Source of the DNA: Psychroflexus halocasei
Lineage (GTDB): Bacteria > Bacteroidota > Bacteroidia > Flavobacteriales > Flavobacteriaceae
Assembly (NCBI RefSeq): GCF_900107595.1
Contig: NZ_FNQF01000008.1
Span: forward strand, 1 to 64,000
Length of the DNA stretch: 64,000 nucleotides
Direction of reading: 5' to 3'
Both the position numbers and the translations under genes were made by a program. Below the pieces are notes generated by a model, which did not search any database, had not been told where the DNA came from, and saw only the letters and a list, made by a program, of their open reading frames with translations. How positions within the stretch are numbered: the first letter of the stretch is position 1; the number at the start of each line of letters is the position of its first letter. This document shows, in pieces, positions 56,018 through 64,000 of this stretch.

Positions 56018-56643
56018 GATAAAGCGATTGCGTAAACACAAATAAACCCTTCAAAATCAAGAAAATTCAATGTGTAATGTGTTTCTAATCCATGATGATT
56101 CACTTCTGCATTTGTCGTTCCTGCAGTGAAATCAAAATCATGCACAAAAATATCTTCATAAAACCGCAGACCTTTTTTACCATAAAGCTTATAAAGCGAT
56201 TCTTTTGCTCCCCAAACAATGGTTAATTTTTTAATTAAATCTTTTGGCCCTAAAGCATTATATTCATCAACAGGCGTAAATCTCGGGGCGATGATTTTTA
56301 TTTTATCTCGTTGTTTTTCTATATCAATGCCAACAGGTTTATCAGAAACAATAACCGCCGTAAATTCAAAAGAATGTGTAATCGAGATTTCTTTATCGTC
56401 TTTTAAATGTGGTTTTCCTTTTTCATCATAAATCAAATCTGAATCTGTATATCTAAATTCAGCTAGTAAATGCCGAATACTCATAAAACCTTTTTTATGA
56501 ATTTCGGATTTCATTGCGTCATAACGAGAAGCGCAATAAGGTGATAATGTGATGTTTTCCTTTAGCTCTTCGAGTGATTCTTCAATCTTCCATATCAATA
56601 CAGTCGTTTGTTCATCAATCGATAGTCTCTTGTAAATCGGCAT
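56014..56643 (-). CDS. 4'-phosphopantetheinyl transferase (Sfp/AcpT superfamily)
   Basis: PPTases transfer the CoA arm to carrier proteins. The 209-residue protein has 'ISITHSFEFTAVIVSDKPVGIDIEKQRDKI' (about 86-115) with the metal-binding Asp/Glu, and 'VWGAKESLYKLYGKKGL' (about 143-159) with the Glu and Lys of the second motif. It is the first gene of a tightly overlapping leftward group with GGGPS, the thiamine-binding protein, pnuC, the kinase, DUF4301 and arfB. Confidence 0.92.
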   Translation of the reverse strand: MPIYKRLSIDEQTTVLIWKIEESLEELKENITLSPYCASRYDAMKSEIHKKGFMSIRHLLAEFRYTDSDLIYDEKGKPHLKDDKEISITHSFEFTAVIVSDKPVGIDIEKQRDKIKIIAPRFTPVDEYNALGPKDLIKKLTIVWGAKESLYKLYGKKGLRFYEDIFVHDFDFTAGTTNAEVNHHGLETHYTLNFLDFEGFICVYAIALS

Positions 56644-57089
56644 AAATATTTGCTTGAATTACTTAAATTTGATGTTCAAAAGTACTTAAATTATTACTTA
56701 TGCATACCAAAACATGAACATATACAACCTACAAAATCAGAGCTGTCTATCTTACTGGTTATCACGCCGAAAAAAACAAACACGATTCTGGTTTTTGAAT
56801 AAAGAGTTTTTCCCATACACAAAATCTTCTTAAACAAAGAAATCAATTTCATTTATGATAAATTTAATTTAGCAAAAAAGAAGAAAATCAACTTTTTTAA
56901 AACAAGACTACAAAAGCTTTGAAACGACTATTTCTAGGCATTTATAAAAGATAAAAAACAAATGAATATCAAGCTTTTAATTCTAAACTGAAATTAATTT
57001 TATACATATTTCAAATATCACTTTACATTCTCATATTGAGTTAAGTAAAAATCATTATTTTCGCGAATCATTTGAAATCAATAGTTAAA
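56644..57089. other. Divergent intergenic region before ileS
   Basis: No gene or repeat is visible. TATTTTCG near 57057-57064 is a one-mismatch -7 box before ileS. The leftward promoter was not identified. No T-box-like structure was seen upstream of ileS. Confidence 0.35.
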
Positions 57090-60000
57090 ATGAGCAAAAA
57101 ATTTCCGCAATACAAAGGTTTAAACTTGCCAAAAGTCGCAGAAGAAATTCTAGCGTTCTGGGAAGAAAACCAAATTTTTGATAAAAGCGTGACTTCAAGA
57201 GAAGGTCAAGAGCCTTTTGTTTTCTTTGAAGGACCACCATCTGCAAATGGCTTACCTGGCATTCACCACGTGATGGCGCGCTCAATCAAGGATATTTTTT
57301 GTCGTTATAAAACACAAAAAGGTTACCAAGTAAAGCGTAAAGCAGGTTGGGACACACATGGTCTTCCTGTTGAATTAGGTGTTGAAAAAGAACTTGGTAT
57401 TACCAAAGAAGATATCGGAACTAAAATTTCGGTCGAAGATTATAACAAAGCCTGTAAAAATGCTGTAATGCGTTATACAGATGTTTGGAATGATTTGACC
57501 AAAAAAATCGGGTATTGGGTTGATATGAACGACCCATACATCACCTATACGTCAAAATATATGGAAAGTGTATGGTGGTTGCTTTCTCAGATTTATGATA
57601 AAGACCTGATTTATAAAGGCTACACAATTCAGCCATATTCACCAAAAGCAGGAACCGGCCTGAGCTCGCATGAGCTTAATCAGCCAGGGACCTATCAAGA
57701 TGTTTCTGACACAACGGTGACAGCACAGTTTAAAGCCATAAAAGAAACTTTACCTCAGCATCTGCAAGATGTTGATGGTGATATTCATTTTCTTGCATGG
57801 ACAACAACGCCTTGGACGCTTCCGAGTAACACAGCTTTAACTGTAGGAAAAAAGATTGATTATGTGCTTGTCAAATCTTTCAATCAGTACACACACAAAC
57901 CCATCAATATCATTGCTGCCAAAGCTTTGGTTTCAAACTTATTTAAAAAGAAATTTAAGAAAGTTGAAGATGTTGCTGAGCTTGACAATTACAATGCTGG
58001 CGATAAAAAAATACCTTATTTCGTTTCTTCAGAATTTAAAGGAAATGAATTGGTTGACGCAAAATACGAGCAACTTTTAGATTATACGAAACCATACCAT
58101 ACACCAGAAAACGCTTTCCGCATCATCGCTGGAGACTTTGTGACAACTGAAGATGGAACAGGAATCGTACACACAGCGCCAACTTTTGGTGCTGATGATG
58201 CCTTAGTGGCAAAACAAGCCAACCCTGAAGTGCCAGGCATGTTGGTAAAAGATGAAAACGGAAATTTAGTGCCGCTTGTGAACCTCAAAGGAAAGTTCAG
58301 ACCAGAAATGGGCGAACTCGCAGGCAAGTATGTCAAAAACGAATATTACGCTGATGGTGAAGCTCCAGGGAAATCTGTTGATGTTGAAATTGCCATCAAA
58401 CTCAAAGAAGAAAACAAAGCTTTTATTGTTGAAAAATATGTTCACAGTTACCCAAATTGCTGGCGAACAGATAAACCTATTCTCTACTACCCTTTAGATT
58501 CTTGGTTCATTAAAGTGACCGAATTTAAGGACAGAATGCATGAGCTGAATAAAAACATCAACTGGAAGCCAAAATCAACTGGAGAAGGTCGTTTTGGAAA
58601 TTGGTTAGCCAATGCAAATGATTGGAATTTATCACGTTCACGTTACTGGGGAATCCCGCTTCCGATCTGGAGAACAGAAGATGGACAAGAGGTGAAAGTC
58701 ATGGATTCTGTCAAAACATTAAAAGAAGAAATCGATAAATCAATGGTTGCAGGCTACATGTCTGACAATCCTTATGCTGATTTTGATACAGAAGATTTAT
58801 CTGATGAAAACTATAATAAAGTTGACTTGCATAAAGATATTGTTGATGACATTATTTTAGTTTCAAAAACAGGAAAACCAATGAAGCGTGAAGCTGATTT
58901 GATTGATGTTTGGTTTGATTCAGGTTCAATGCCTTACGCACAATGGCATTATCCTTTTGAGAAAAAAGAAGAAGTTGAAAATACATGGCGACAAGCTGAT
59001 TTTATCGCTGAAGGTGTTGATCAAACGCGTGGTTGGTTTTACACATTGCATGCTATCGCTACAATGATTTTTGATGACGTTGCCTATAAAAATGTTGTTT
59101 CAAACGGACTTGTTTTAGATAAAAACGGACAAAAAATGTCGAAACGACTTGGCAATGCTGTTGATCCTTTTGAAACACTTAAGAAATATGGACCTGATGC
59201 CACACGTTGGTATATGATTTCGAATGCAAATCCTTGGGATAACCTTAAGTTCGATTTAGAAGGCATTGGCGAAGTGCAACGTAAATTATTCGGAACGCTT
59301 TACAACACATATTCGTTCTTCTCACTTTATGCAAATCTCGATGAGTTTGATTACTCAGAAAAAGACATTGCAAGAGAAGACAGACCAGAAATTGACAGAT
59401 GGATTCTTTCTGAGCTCAATAGTTTAATCAAAACCGTTGACACTTTTTACGCTGAATACGAACCGACGAAGGCGACAAGAGCAATCTCAGAATTTGTTCA
59501 GGAAAATCTAAGTAATTGGTATGTTCGTCTCAGCAGAAGACGTTTCTGGAAGGGCGATTATAAAACCGATAAAATTTCGGCTTACCAAACATTACATCAA
59601 TGCTTAAGAGTGATTGCAGAGCTTTCAGCGCCTGTAGCACCATTCTTTAGCGACAGACTTTATAAAGACTTGACAACACACATTAAAGGAGATTTCTCTG
59701 AAAGTGTGCATTTATCAGAATTCCCAAAAGCTGACGAAAGCATGATTGATGAAAAGCTTGAGCATAAAATGCAAATGGCACAAACAATTTCTTCATTAGC
59801 TTTATCGTTACGTAAAAAGGAAATGATTAAAGTGAGACAACCTCTCAAACGTATTATGATTCCTGTTTTAGATGAAAACATCAAAGATGAAATTTCAGAA
59901 GTTTCAGACTTGATTAAATCTGAAATTAACGTCAAATCTGTTGAGTTTTTAGATGATACATCAGGAATTTTAATCAAAGAAATCAAACCTAACTTTAAAG

Positions 60001-60497
60001 TTCTTGGTCCAAGATTTGGTAAAGAAATGAAGCATGCTGTTCAAGCTATTCAAAAACTTGAAGCGGCTGATATTTCTAAAATTGAGCAAGAAAAAAGTTT
60101 AGAAATTGATATCAATGGTGAAAAAACAAACATCTCAATAGATGAAGTTGAGATCATTTCTCAAGATATTGAAGGTTGGCTTGTCGCTTCATCAAATGGC
60201 GTGACAGTTGCACTTGATGTGAGTTTAACTGAAGAACTCATCAATGAAGGAATCGCAAGAGAGCTTGTCAACCGCATACAAAATATGCGAAAAGATTCAG
60301 GTTTTGAAGTGACTGATAAAATTACAATTGAGTTACAAAAAACAGAAAAAATAGAAAAAGCTGTTGAAGCTAATTTTGATTACATAAAATTAGAAACTTT
60401 GACAGAAAATTTATATATTAACGAGAGTGTTAAAAACGGAACTGAAATTGAATTTGATGACGTCAAAACCGTTTTAAGCATATCTAAAATCAATTAA
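57090..60497 (+). CDS. ileS: Isoleucyl-tRNA synthetase, eukaryote-like type (IleS2)
   Basis: The enzyme charges tRNA-Ile. At 1135 residues it is longer than E. coli-type IleS, fitting the IleS2 class with a C-terminal DUF5915-like extension. The first signature motif is Gly57-Ile58-His59-His60 ('GLPGIHHVMARS') where HIGH is expected: the first and third residues are swapped. KMSKR is at 682-686. The CP1 editing domain is present (about 200-480). I use the ATG at 57090; an in-frame TTG six codons upstream is less likely. The DksA-like gene follows after 2 bases. Confidence 0.96.
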   Translation: MSKKFPQYKGLNLPKVAEEILAFWEENQIFDKSVTSREGQEPFVFFEGPPSANGLPGIHHVMARSIKDIFCRYKTQKGYQVKRKAGWDTHGLPVELGVEKELGITKEDIGTKISVEDYNKACKNAVMRYTDVWNDLTKKIGYWVDMNDPYITYTSKYMESVWWLLSQIYDKDLIYKGYTIQPYSPKAGTGLSSHELNQPGTYQDVSDTTVTAQFKAIKETLPQHLQDVDGDIHFLAWTTTPWTLPSNTALTVGKKIDYVLVKSFNQYTHKPINIIAAKALVSNLFKKKFKKVEDVAELDNYNAGDKKIPYFVSSEFKGNELVDAKYEQLLDYTKPYHTPENAFRIIAGDFVTTEDGTGIVHTAPTFGADDALVAKQANPEVPGMLVKDENGNLVPLVNLKGKFRPEMGELAGKYVKNEYYADGEAPGKSVDVEIAIKLKEENKAFIVEKYVHSYPNCWRTDKPILYYPLDSWFIKVTEFKDRMHELNKNINWKPKSTGEGRFGNWLANANDWNLSRSRYWGIPLPIWRTEDGQEVKVMDSVKTLKEEIDKSMVAGYMSDNPYADFDTEDLSDENYNKVDLHKDIVDDIILVSKTGKPMKREADLIDVWFDSGSMPYAQWHYPFEKKEEVENTWRQADFIAEGVDQTRGWFYTLHAIATMIFDDVAYKNVVSNGLVLDKNGQKMSKRLGNAVDPFETLKKYGPDATRWYMISNANPWDNLKFDLEGIGEVQRKLFGTLYNTYSFFSLYANLDEFDYSEKDIAREDRPEIDRWILSELNSLIKTVDTFYAEYEPTKATRAISEFVQENLSNWYVRLSRRRFWKGDYKTDKISAYQTLHQCLRVIAELSAPVAPFFSDRLYKDLTTHIKGDFSESVHLSEFPKADESMIDEKLEHKMQMAQTISSLALSLRKKEMIKVRQPLKRIMIPVLDENIKDEISEVSDLIKSEINVKSVEFLDDTSGILIKEIKPNFKVLGPRFGKEMKHAVQAIQKLEAADISKIEQEKSLEIDINGEKTNISIDEVEIISQDIEGWLVASSNGVTVALDVSLTEELINEGIARELVNRIQNMRKDSGFEVTDKITIELQKTEKIEKAVEANFDYIKLETLTENLYINESVKNGTEIEFDDVKTVLSISKIN

Positions 60498-60499
60498 TT

Positions 60500-60886
60500 A
60501 TGAGCGAATCAACAACAAAAGAGAGATATTCTGATGAAGATTTAGCAGAATTCAAAAGCCTTATCCTTAATAAAATCGAAAATGCACAGCATCAGCTAGA
60601 GCTTTATGTCGATGCTTACAAAAATGGAAGTTCAAACGATACTGAAGACACTTCACCGACGTTTAAATCTTTTGATGAAGGCAGTAGCACTTTAAGCAAG
60701 GAAGCAAACTCTCAATTGGCTATTCGTCAGGAGAAGTTTATCAGAGATCTTAAAAACGCTTTGGTACGTATTGAAAACAAAACTTTTGGTATTTGCCGTG
60801 TGACAGGAAAATTAATCCAGAAAGAAAGATTAAAATTAGTTCCTCACGCGACATTGAGCATTGAAGCTAAGAATCAGCAGAAATAA
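60500..60886 (+). CDS. DksA/TraR-family protein with degenerate zinc finger
   Basis: The 128-residue protein has an N-terminal coiled coil (about 8-45 and 70-92) and the C-terminal 'FGICRVTGKLIQKERLKLVPHA' region of DksA/TraR proteins. Only one Cys remains of the usual four zinc ligands (the others read Thr, Val/Pro-His), so zinc binding is doubtful. It probably binds the RNA polymerase secondary channel. It follows ileS by 2 bases and ends before a long-stem terminator. Confidence 0.86.
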   Translation: MSESTTKERYSDEDLAEFKSLILNKIENAQHQLELYVDAYKNGSSNDTEDTSPTFKSFDEGSSTLSKEANSQLAIRQEKFIRDLKNALVRIENKTFGICRVTGKLIQKERLKLVPHATLSIEAKNQQK

Positions 60887-60904
60887 TATCTATTCAAAAT
60901 CATG

Positions 60905-60965
60905 AAATCGTCTTAAAGCTTGAGGTTAGACAATAAGCTTCAAATTTTAAGACGATTTTTTTATG
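60905..60965. terminator. Long-stem terminator after the DksA-like gene
   Basis: AAATCGTCTTAAA (60905-60917) pairs with TTTAAGACGATTT (60946-60958), 13 bp, followed by T residues at 60957-60963. It also lies past the stop of the convergent CYTH gene, whose end (60961) overlaps the tail. Confidence 0.8.
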
Positions 60966-61434
60966 ACCATTGACTAAAAGGAAAATTACTCAACGCAGCA
61001 TTATAATATTGCTTTTGTCCTGTCACCTCCTCACCTAGCCAATCAGGTTTTTCATAGGTTTCATCAACTGAAGAGAGTTCAATTTCAGCAAGAATTAAGC
61101 CTTTATTAGCACCTTCAAAAACATCAACTTCAACGGTGTGTTTCCCATTTTTAACGTCATATCTTTTTTTCTCAATTGAAAAATCTTCACATAATAACAT
61201 GAGTTGCTCCGCTTCATCTGTTGGAATTTCTTTTTCCCATTCAAAGCGTGACAAACCATCATCTGTTGATTTTCCTTTAATTGTTATAAAAGATTTAGAA
61301 TCAGTAATTCTTATTCGCACGCATCTTTCAGGGTTGGAGTTAAGGTATGCTTGTTTAAAACTTTCATGATGTGATGATAGCTCAATAAAAGATTTATTTT
61401 TCACTAAAAACTTACGTTCTATTTCTTGTGCCAT
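60961..61434 (-). CDS. CYTH domain protein (triphosphate tunnel enzyme)
   Basis: The 157-residue protein starts 'MAQEIERKFLV', the CYTH signature ExExK. Acidic and basic tunnel residues are spread along it ('RCVRIRI', 'FITIKGKS', 'RFEWEKEIP', 'VEVDVFEGANKGLILAEIEL'). Members act as inorganic triphosphatase or adenylate cyclase; the short single-domain form favours triphosphatase. Cytoplasmic. Confidence 0.92.
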   Translation of the reverse strand: MAQEIERKFLVKNKSFIELSSHHESFKQAYLNSNPERCVRIRITDSKSFITIKGKSTDDGLSRFEWEKEIPTDEAEQLMLLCEDFSIEKKRYDVKNGKHTVEVDVFEGANKGLILAEIELSSVDETYEKPDWLGEEVTGQKQYYNAALSNFPFSQWS

Positions 61435-61483
61435 AATTTAATTTTGAAAAACAAACCTAAACATTCTTCTTATTAAAAATAAA

Positions 61484-61511
61484 AAAAGGTCTGATTTTCA
61501 TCAGACCTTTT
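61484..61511 (-). terminator. Terminator of the Omp28-like gene
   Basis: AAAAGGTCTGA (61484-61494) pairs with TCAGACCTTTT (61501-61511), 11 bp with a 6-base loop. A residues on the left give a minus-strand T run. It lies past the stop of the Omp28-like gene. Confidence 0.88.
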
Positions 61512-61538
61512 CCATCAAATCATAAATTTAAAAACTAT

Positions 61539-62597
61539 TTACTCTAAGATTTCAAAAGTTTGAGATGCATTGATCTCTGACTTTCTTACATTAATAACTT
61601 CATCATTTTCATCAATAACGAAAGCTACAAATTCTATATTTTCAGCATTTTCAATTTCAGAAGGTAAATTAAAACTATAAGATTGCGTACTTATACTACC
61701 TGTTAAGCTTTCTTCATTTGATATCGGGTCGCCTAAAATATTTGTCATTGTCGCCCTTAATGTATGATCGTGCACATAGTTTTCAACAGGATTTACACCA
61801 CCATAATAAGCAGTATAATTGACCTGAGGGTGAACTAAAGCATTTTCTAATAAATAAACGACAATTCTTAAGTTCTGAAAATCTTGACTAAACTGAATAT
61901 CAACATCTAAATCAACCTGATTACCACTTATTTCAGATGAAATAGCTAGGCCCAATTTAGGATTTGCACCTTGAGTAAAACTCAACACTTGACCGACATT
62001 ATCAGGTTCAGGAAAATCCCATTGGGTCATTCTGTTGATAAAACCTTTAGGATAACCAGGAGTGTTAATGAGATTTTCTAAAGCATCAGCTTCCCCATAA
62101 ACATAAGGATCTTGTGTACCTGACGGTGAACGATGTATGGCAACAAATACAATATCGTCTGATTGTTCATCAACTAATTCAATTGCTTTTGCCACTCGTG
62201 GGCACCAGCCACACCATGTCCCTGTATAATCTTCAACAAGCGCGCGTTTTCTGAAATTAACTTCAGAGCCATCGCTAAATTCTACTTCTAAAACTTCAGA
62301 GCTTAAGTTCAAATATTCAGCACGAACGCTTACAATACCAACTTCATCAGTTGTAAAAGTATTGCCTTCGAGAAGTTCTCCATTGACAAAAATAGAAGAT
62401 TGATCAGTGACATTTTCTCCAGCATCAGTATTCACATTGAGCTCAAGTGTTTGCCCTACGATTCTTGAATTTTCATTTGCAACCAAGTAAATACCTGTGA
62501 TACTTTCTTGGATTTCATATTTCTCCTCACATGAATAAAGGAAACTCAAGCAAACAATTAGAAAACTTGTGAAAACGACAAAACTCTTTTTTTTCAT
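61539..62597 (-). CDS. Omp28-related outer-membrane lipoprotein, thioredoxin-like
   Basis: The 352-residue protein has a lipoprotein signal ending 'CLSFLYSCEEKY' (Cys about 23), an Ig-like domain (about 30-108) and a thioredoxin-fold Omp28 domain with 'EDYTGTWCGWCPRVAKAIELV' (about 120-140). Its CGWC site suggests redox activity. It follows the T9SS gene by 8 bases, so the pair or trio is probably one operon. Confidence 0.92.
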   Translation of the reverse strand: MKKKSFVVFTSFLIVCLSFLYSCEEKYEIQESITGIYLVANENSRIVGQTLELNVNTDAGENVTDQSSIFVNGELLEGNTFTTDEVGIVSVRAEYLNLSSEVLEVEFSDGSEVNFRKRALVEDYTGTWCGWCPRVAKAIELVDEQSDDIVFVAIHRSPSGTQDPYVYGEADALENLINTPGYPKGFINRMTQWDFPEPDNVGQVLSFTQGANPKLGLAISSEISGNQVDLDVDIQFSQDFQNLRIVVYLLENALVHPQVNYTAYYGGVNPVENYVHDHTLRATMTNILGDPISNEESLTGSISTQSYSFNLPSEIENAENIEFVAFVIDENDEVINVRKSEINASQTFEILE

Positions 62598-62605
62598 TAT
62601 AAAAA

Positions 62606-63358
62606 TTATTCTTTAATCAATTTGAGATTTGCAGTTTGTCCTGCTTCATTCTTAACATTCAACAAATAAATTCCAGTTGCGAAACCAGAAAAATCAATTC
62701 TATGTTGACCAGCTTTATAAGATGATGAATGCATTTGACGACCATTGACAGAGTAAATTGTAAAATCAACAGCATCTTCATTTGAAAAATCTAAAACGTC
62801 TTTCACCATTGTGTTAACGACTGTAACACCGATATCTGACATATCGAATTTTGCATTAGAAAATGTTTCAGGTGTATAATTATAAGTGACGTTAATGCTT
62901 TCACCAGTTTCAACACCTTGATCATCAACAGTAAAAAACTTTAACCCGTAAGTAATTGGGTAATTTTGACCATCACCACCATCAGTATTGAAAAAATAAT
63001 CACTTGGACCATTATTAGCTCCTGGCGCCAAAATAATTGGTGAATTAGGTATCGTTGTTCCTACACTTACAGCATAAAAACATAATGGCTGAACACATAA
63101 TTGAGAGCTAGAACCATCTGTGTTTGTAAGAGAAGTGACTTCTACAAGTACATTAATCGACTCAGTATCTGATGAATTCGCAATAACAAATTTAATTTTC
63201 CCTGAACTTGAAGATGGATCGGCTGTTCCTAATTGATCGAAATCAAATACATCACCATCCTGAATTGGATCTCCTTGTAGAGTTGATAAGTCAAGTTGAG
63301 CGTAAGAATGCACACCTATGAATAAAGCTAAGATTAAGTAAAGTGGTTTTTTTAACAT
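62606..63358 (-). CDS. Secreted protein with T9SS type A sorting domain
   Basis: The 250-residue protein has a signal peptide ('LYLILALFIGVHSYAQ'), an Ig-like beta domain (about 30-165), and a C-terminal sorting domain of about 75 residues ending 'GIYLLNVKNEAGQTANLKLIKE'. It should be exported by the T9SS and attached to the surface. It precedes the Omp28-like gene and follows another T9SS cargo gene by 4 bases. No enzymatic motif is seen. Confidence 0.9.
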   Translation of the reverse strand: MLKKPLYLILALFIGVHSYAQLDLSTLQGDPIQDGDVFDFDQLGTADPSSSSGKIKFVIANSSDTESINVLVEVTSLTNTDGSSSQLCVQPLCFYAVSVGTTIPNSPIILAPGANNGPSDYFFNTDGGDGQNYPITYGLKFFTVDDQGVETGESINVTYNYTPETFSNAKFDMSDIGVTVVNTMVKDVLDFSNEDAVDFTIYSVNGRQMHSSSYKAGQHRIDFSGFATGIYLLNVKNEAGQTANLKLIKE

Positions 63359-63362
63359 GTTG

Positions 63363-64000
63363 TTATTTTAAAATTAATTTTTCTGTTTTTGTGTGATTTC
63401 CAATAGTTACTTTGGTTAAATAAATTCCTTTAGCAAGTTGAGATAAATCGATTTGAGATTGCTTTTGCATTTCTAAACTCTCATAAACCAATTGACCATT
63501 TAAAGCATAAATTTTTAAAGAAAAATTGTCGTCTGATTTGAAATTCACCTGACCTTCAGACGGGTTAGGATACATTGCAAATTGCTCAAAAACCATCGAT
63601 TCATTTCCAAGAGATTGAACTCTTTTGACGATATTATCAATAGATAAACTACCCCCAAAATTACCGACAACAATATTGTAAATTTCTGCATTGTCAAAAA
63701 ATATAGAAGCACCTGCCTCATGATTACTTGGGGTATTTCCCCATCCGTCACCAAAAGAATCAGATAACTCTAGTCTATAACACTCATCAACCATTGGTAA
63801 TTGAACATTGTGTACAATTGTTGTATTCGCATCTGGACCACCACCTCCAAACTGATCTGCTGTTCCCGCCTGATAAGGGCCGCCTGCAGCAATCTCAACA
63901 TCATTACTGTCGTATAATTTCCATGAAGCCTCAGCTGGATAAAAATCTGTATGGATATGAATTTCAATGTTCTCAAGAGCTTGAACAGCAGAATTCACCT
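63363..64000 (-). CDS. T9SS cargo protein, 5' end beyond the window
   Basis: The open frame runs to the window edge with no ATG at its end, so the N-terminus is missing; only about 211 C-terminal residues are visible. A beta domain with 'ASWKLYDSNDVEIAAGGPYQ' and 'CYRLELSDSFGDGWGN' is of the kind seen in PKD-like or MAM-like surface modules of Bacteroidota proteins. The end 'GIYLTKVTIGNHTKTEKLILK' is a type A sorting signal. The parent protein could be a protease or adhesin; it is not determinable here. Confidence 0.85.
   Translation of the reverse strand, partial: VNSAVQALENIEIHIHTDFYPAEASWKLYDSNDVEIAAGGPYQAGTADQFGGGGPDANTTIVHNVQLPMVDECYRLELSDSFGDGWGNTPSNHEAGASIFFDNAEIYNIVVGNFGGSLSIDNIVKRVQSLGNESMVFEQFAMYPNPSEGQVNFKSDDNFSLKIYALNGQLVYESLEMQKQSQIDLSQLAKGIYLTKVTIGNHTKTEKLILK

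Overview
This is a chromosomal segment of a low-GC Bacteroidota, almost certainly a marine member of the Flavobacteriaceae. Signs of this are promoters of the TTTG-N(~20)-TAnnTTTG type, genes without Shine-Dalgarno sites, a SusC/SusD pair with an ECF sigma factor and FecR anti-sigma factor, several type IX secretion (T9SS) C-terminal sorting domains, Omp28-type lipoproteins, the FeoAB plus FeoB-associated Cys-rich set, and a large IleS of the eukaryote-like type. Genus is not determined.

Layout. 0.2-12 kb is housekeeping: thioesterase, SurE, a C-terminal processing protease, a lone OppC-type permease, a DUF4837 lipoprotein, Mfd, DinB and an AI-2E family exporter. 12.2-14.2 kb is a cysteine biosynthesis operon (cysE-cysM). 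Before it lies what reads as a complete transcription attenuator: promoter, a 20-codon leader peptide with tandem Cys codons, a 9-bp antiterminator and a strong terminator. 14.3-15.4 kb is decayed DNA with a frameshifted gene remnant and two copies of a foreign-looking CRISPR-like repeat.

15.4-27.7 kb is a type I-B CRISPR-Cas island: 22 repeats and 21 spacers, then cas2-cas1-cas4-cas3-cas5-cas7-cas8b-cas6, all on the minus strand. The array is transcribed in the same direction from a recognisable promoter in the cas2-array gap. Upstream of cas6, on the same strand, are a 48-aa Cys/His-rich protein (too short for usual gene calling), a HIRAN protein and a WYL-domain regulator. These three may regulate or assist the system.

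28-33 kb carries cardiolipin synthase, a DMT transporter, a META lipoprotein, a purine-type deaminase and a secreted hydroxyisourate hydrolase. 32.5-40.4 kb is a TonB-dependent uptake locus (thioredoxin lipoprotein, SusD, SusC, FecR, ECF sigma). Both susC (in an 8-base homopolymer) and the sigma gene carry one frameshift as sequenced. 40.5-45 kb holds a trimethylamine monooxygenase homologue, a GLUG-repeat T9SS protein and an outer-membrane barrel protein. A tRNA-Asn at 45.5 kb is followed by tandem copies of its 3' end plus terminator.

45.7-61.4 kb is again core: RseP-like protease, SCO protein, FeoA-FeoB-FeoB-associated protein, an S41 protease, ArfB, DUF4301, a nucleoside kinase/PnuC/thiamine-binding cluster overlapping a GGGP synthase and a phosphopantetheinyl transferase, then ileS and a DksA-like gene, and a CYTH protein. 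The right end has an Omp28-like lipoprotein and two T9SS cargo proteins, the last cut by the window edge.
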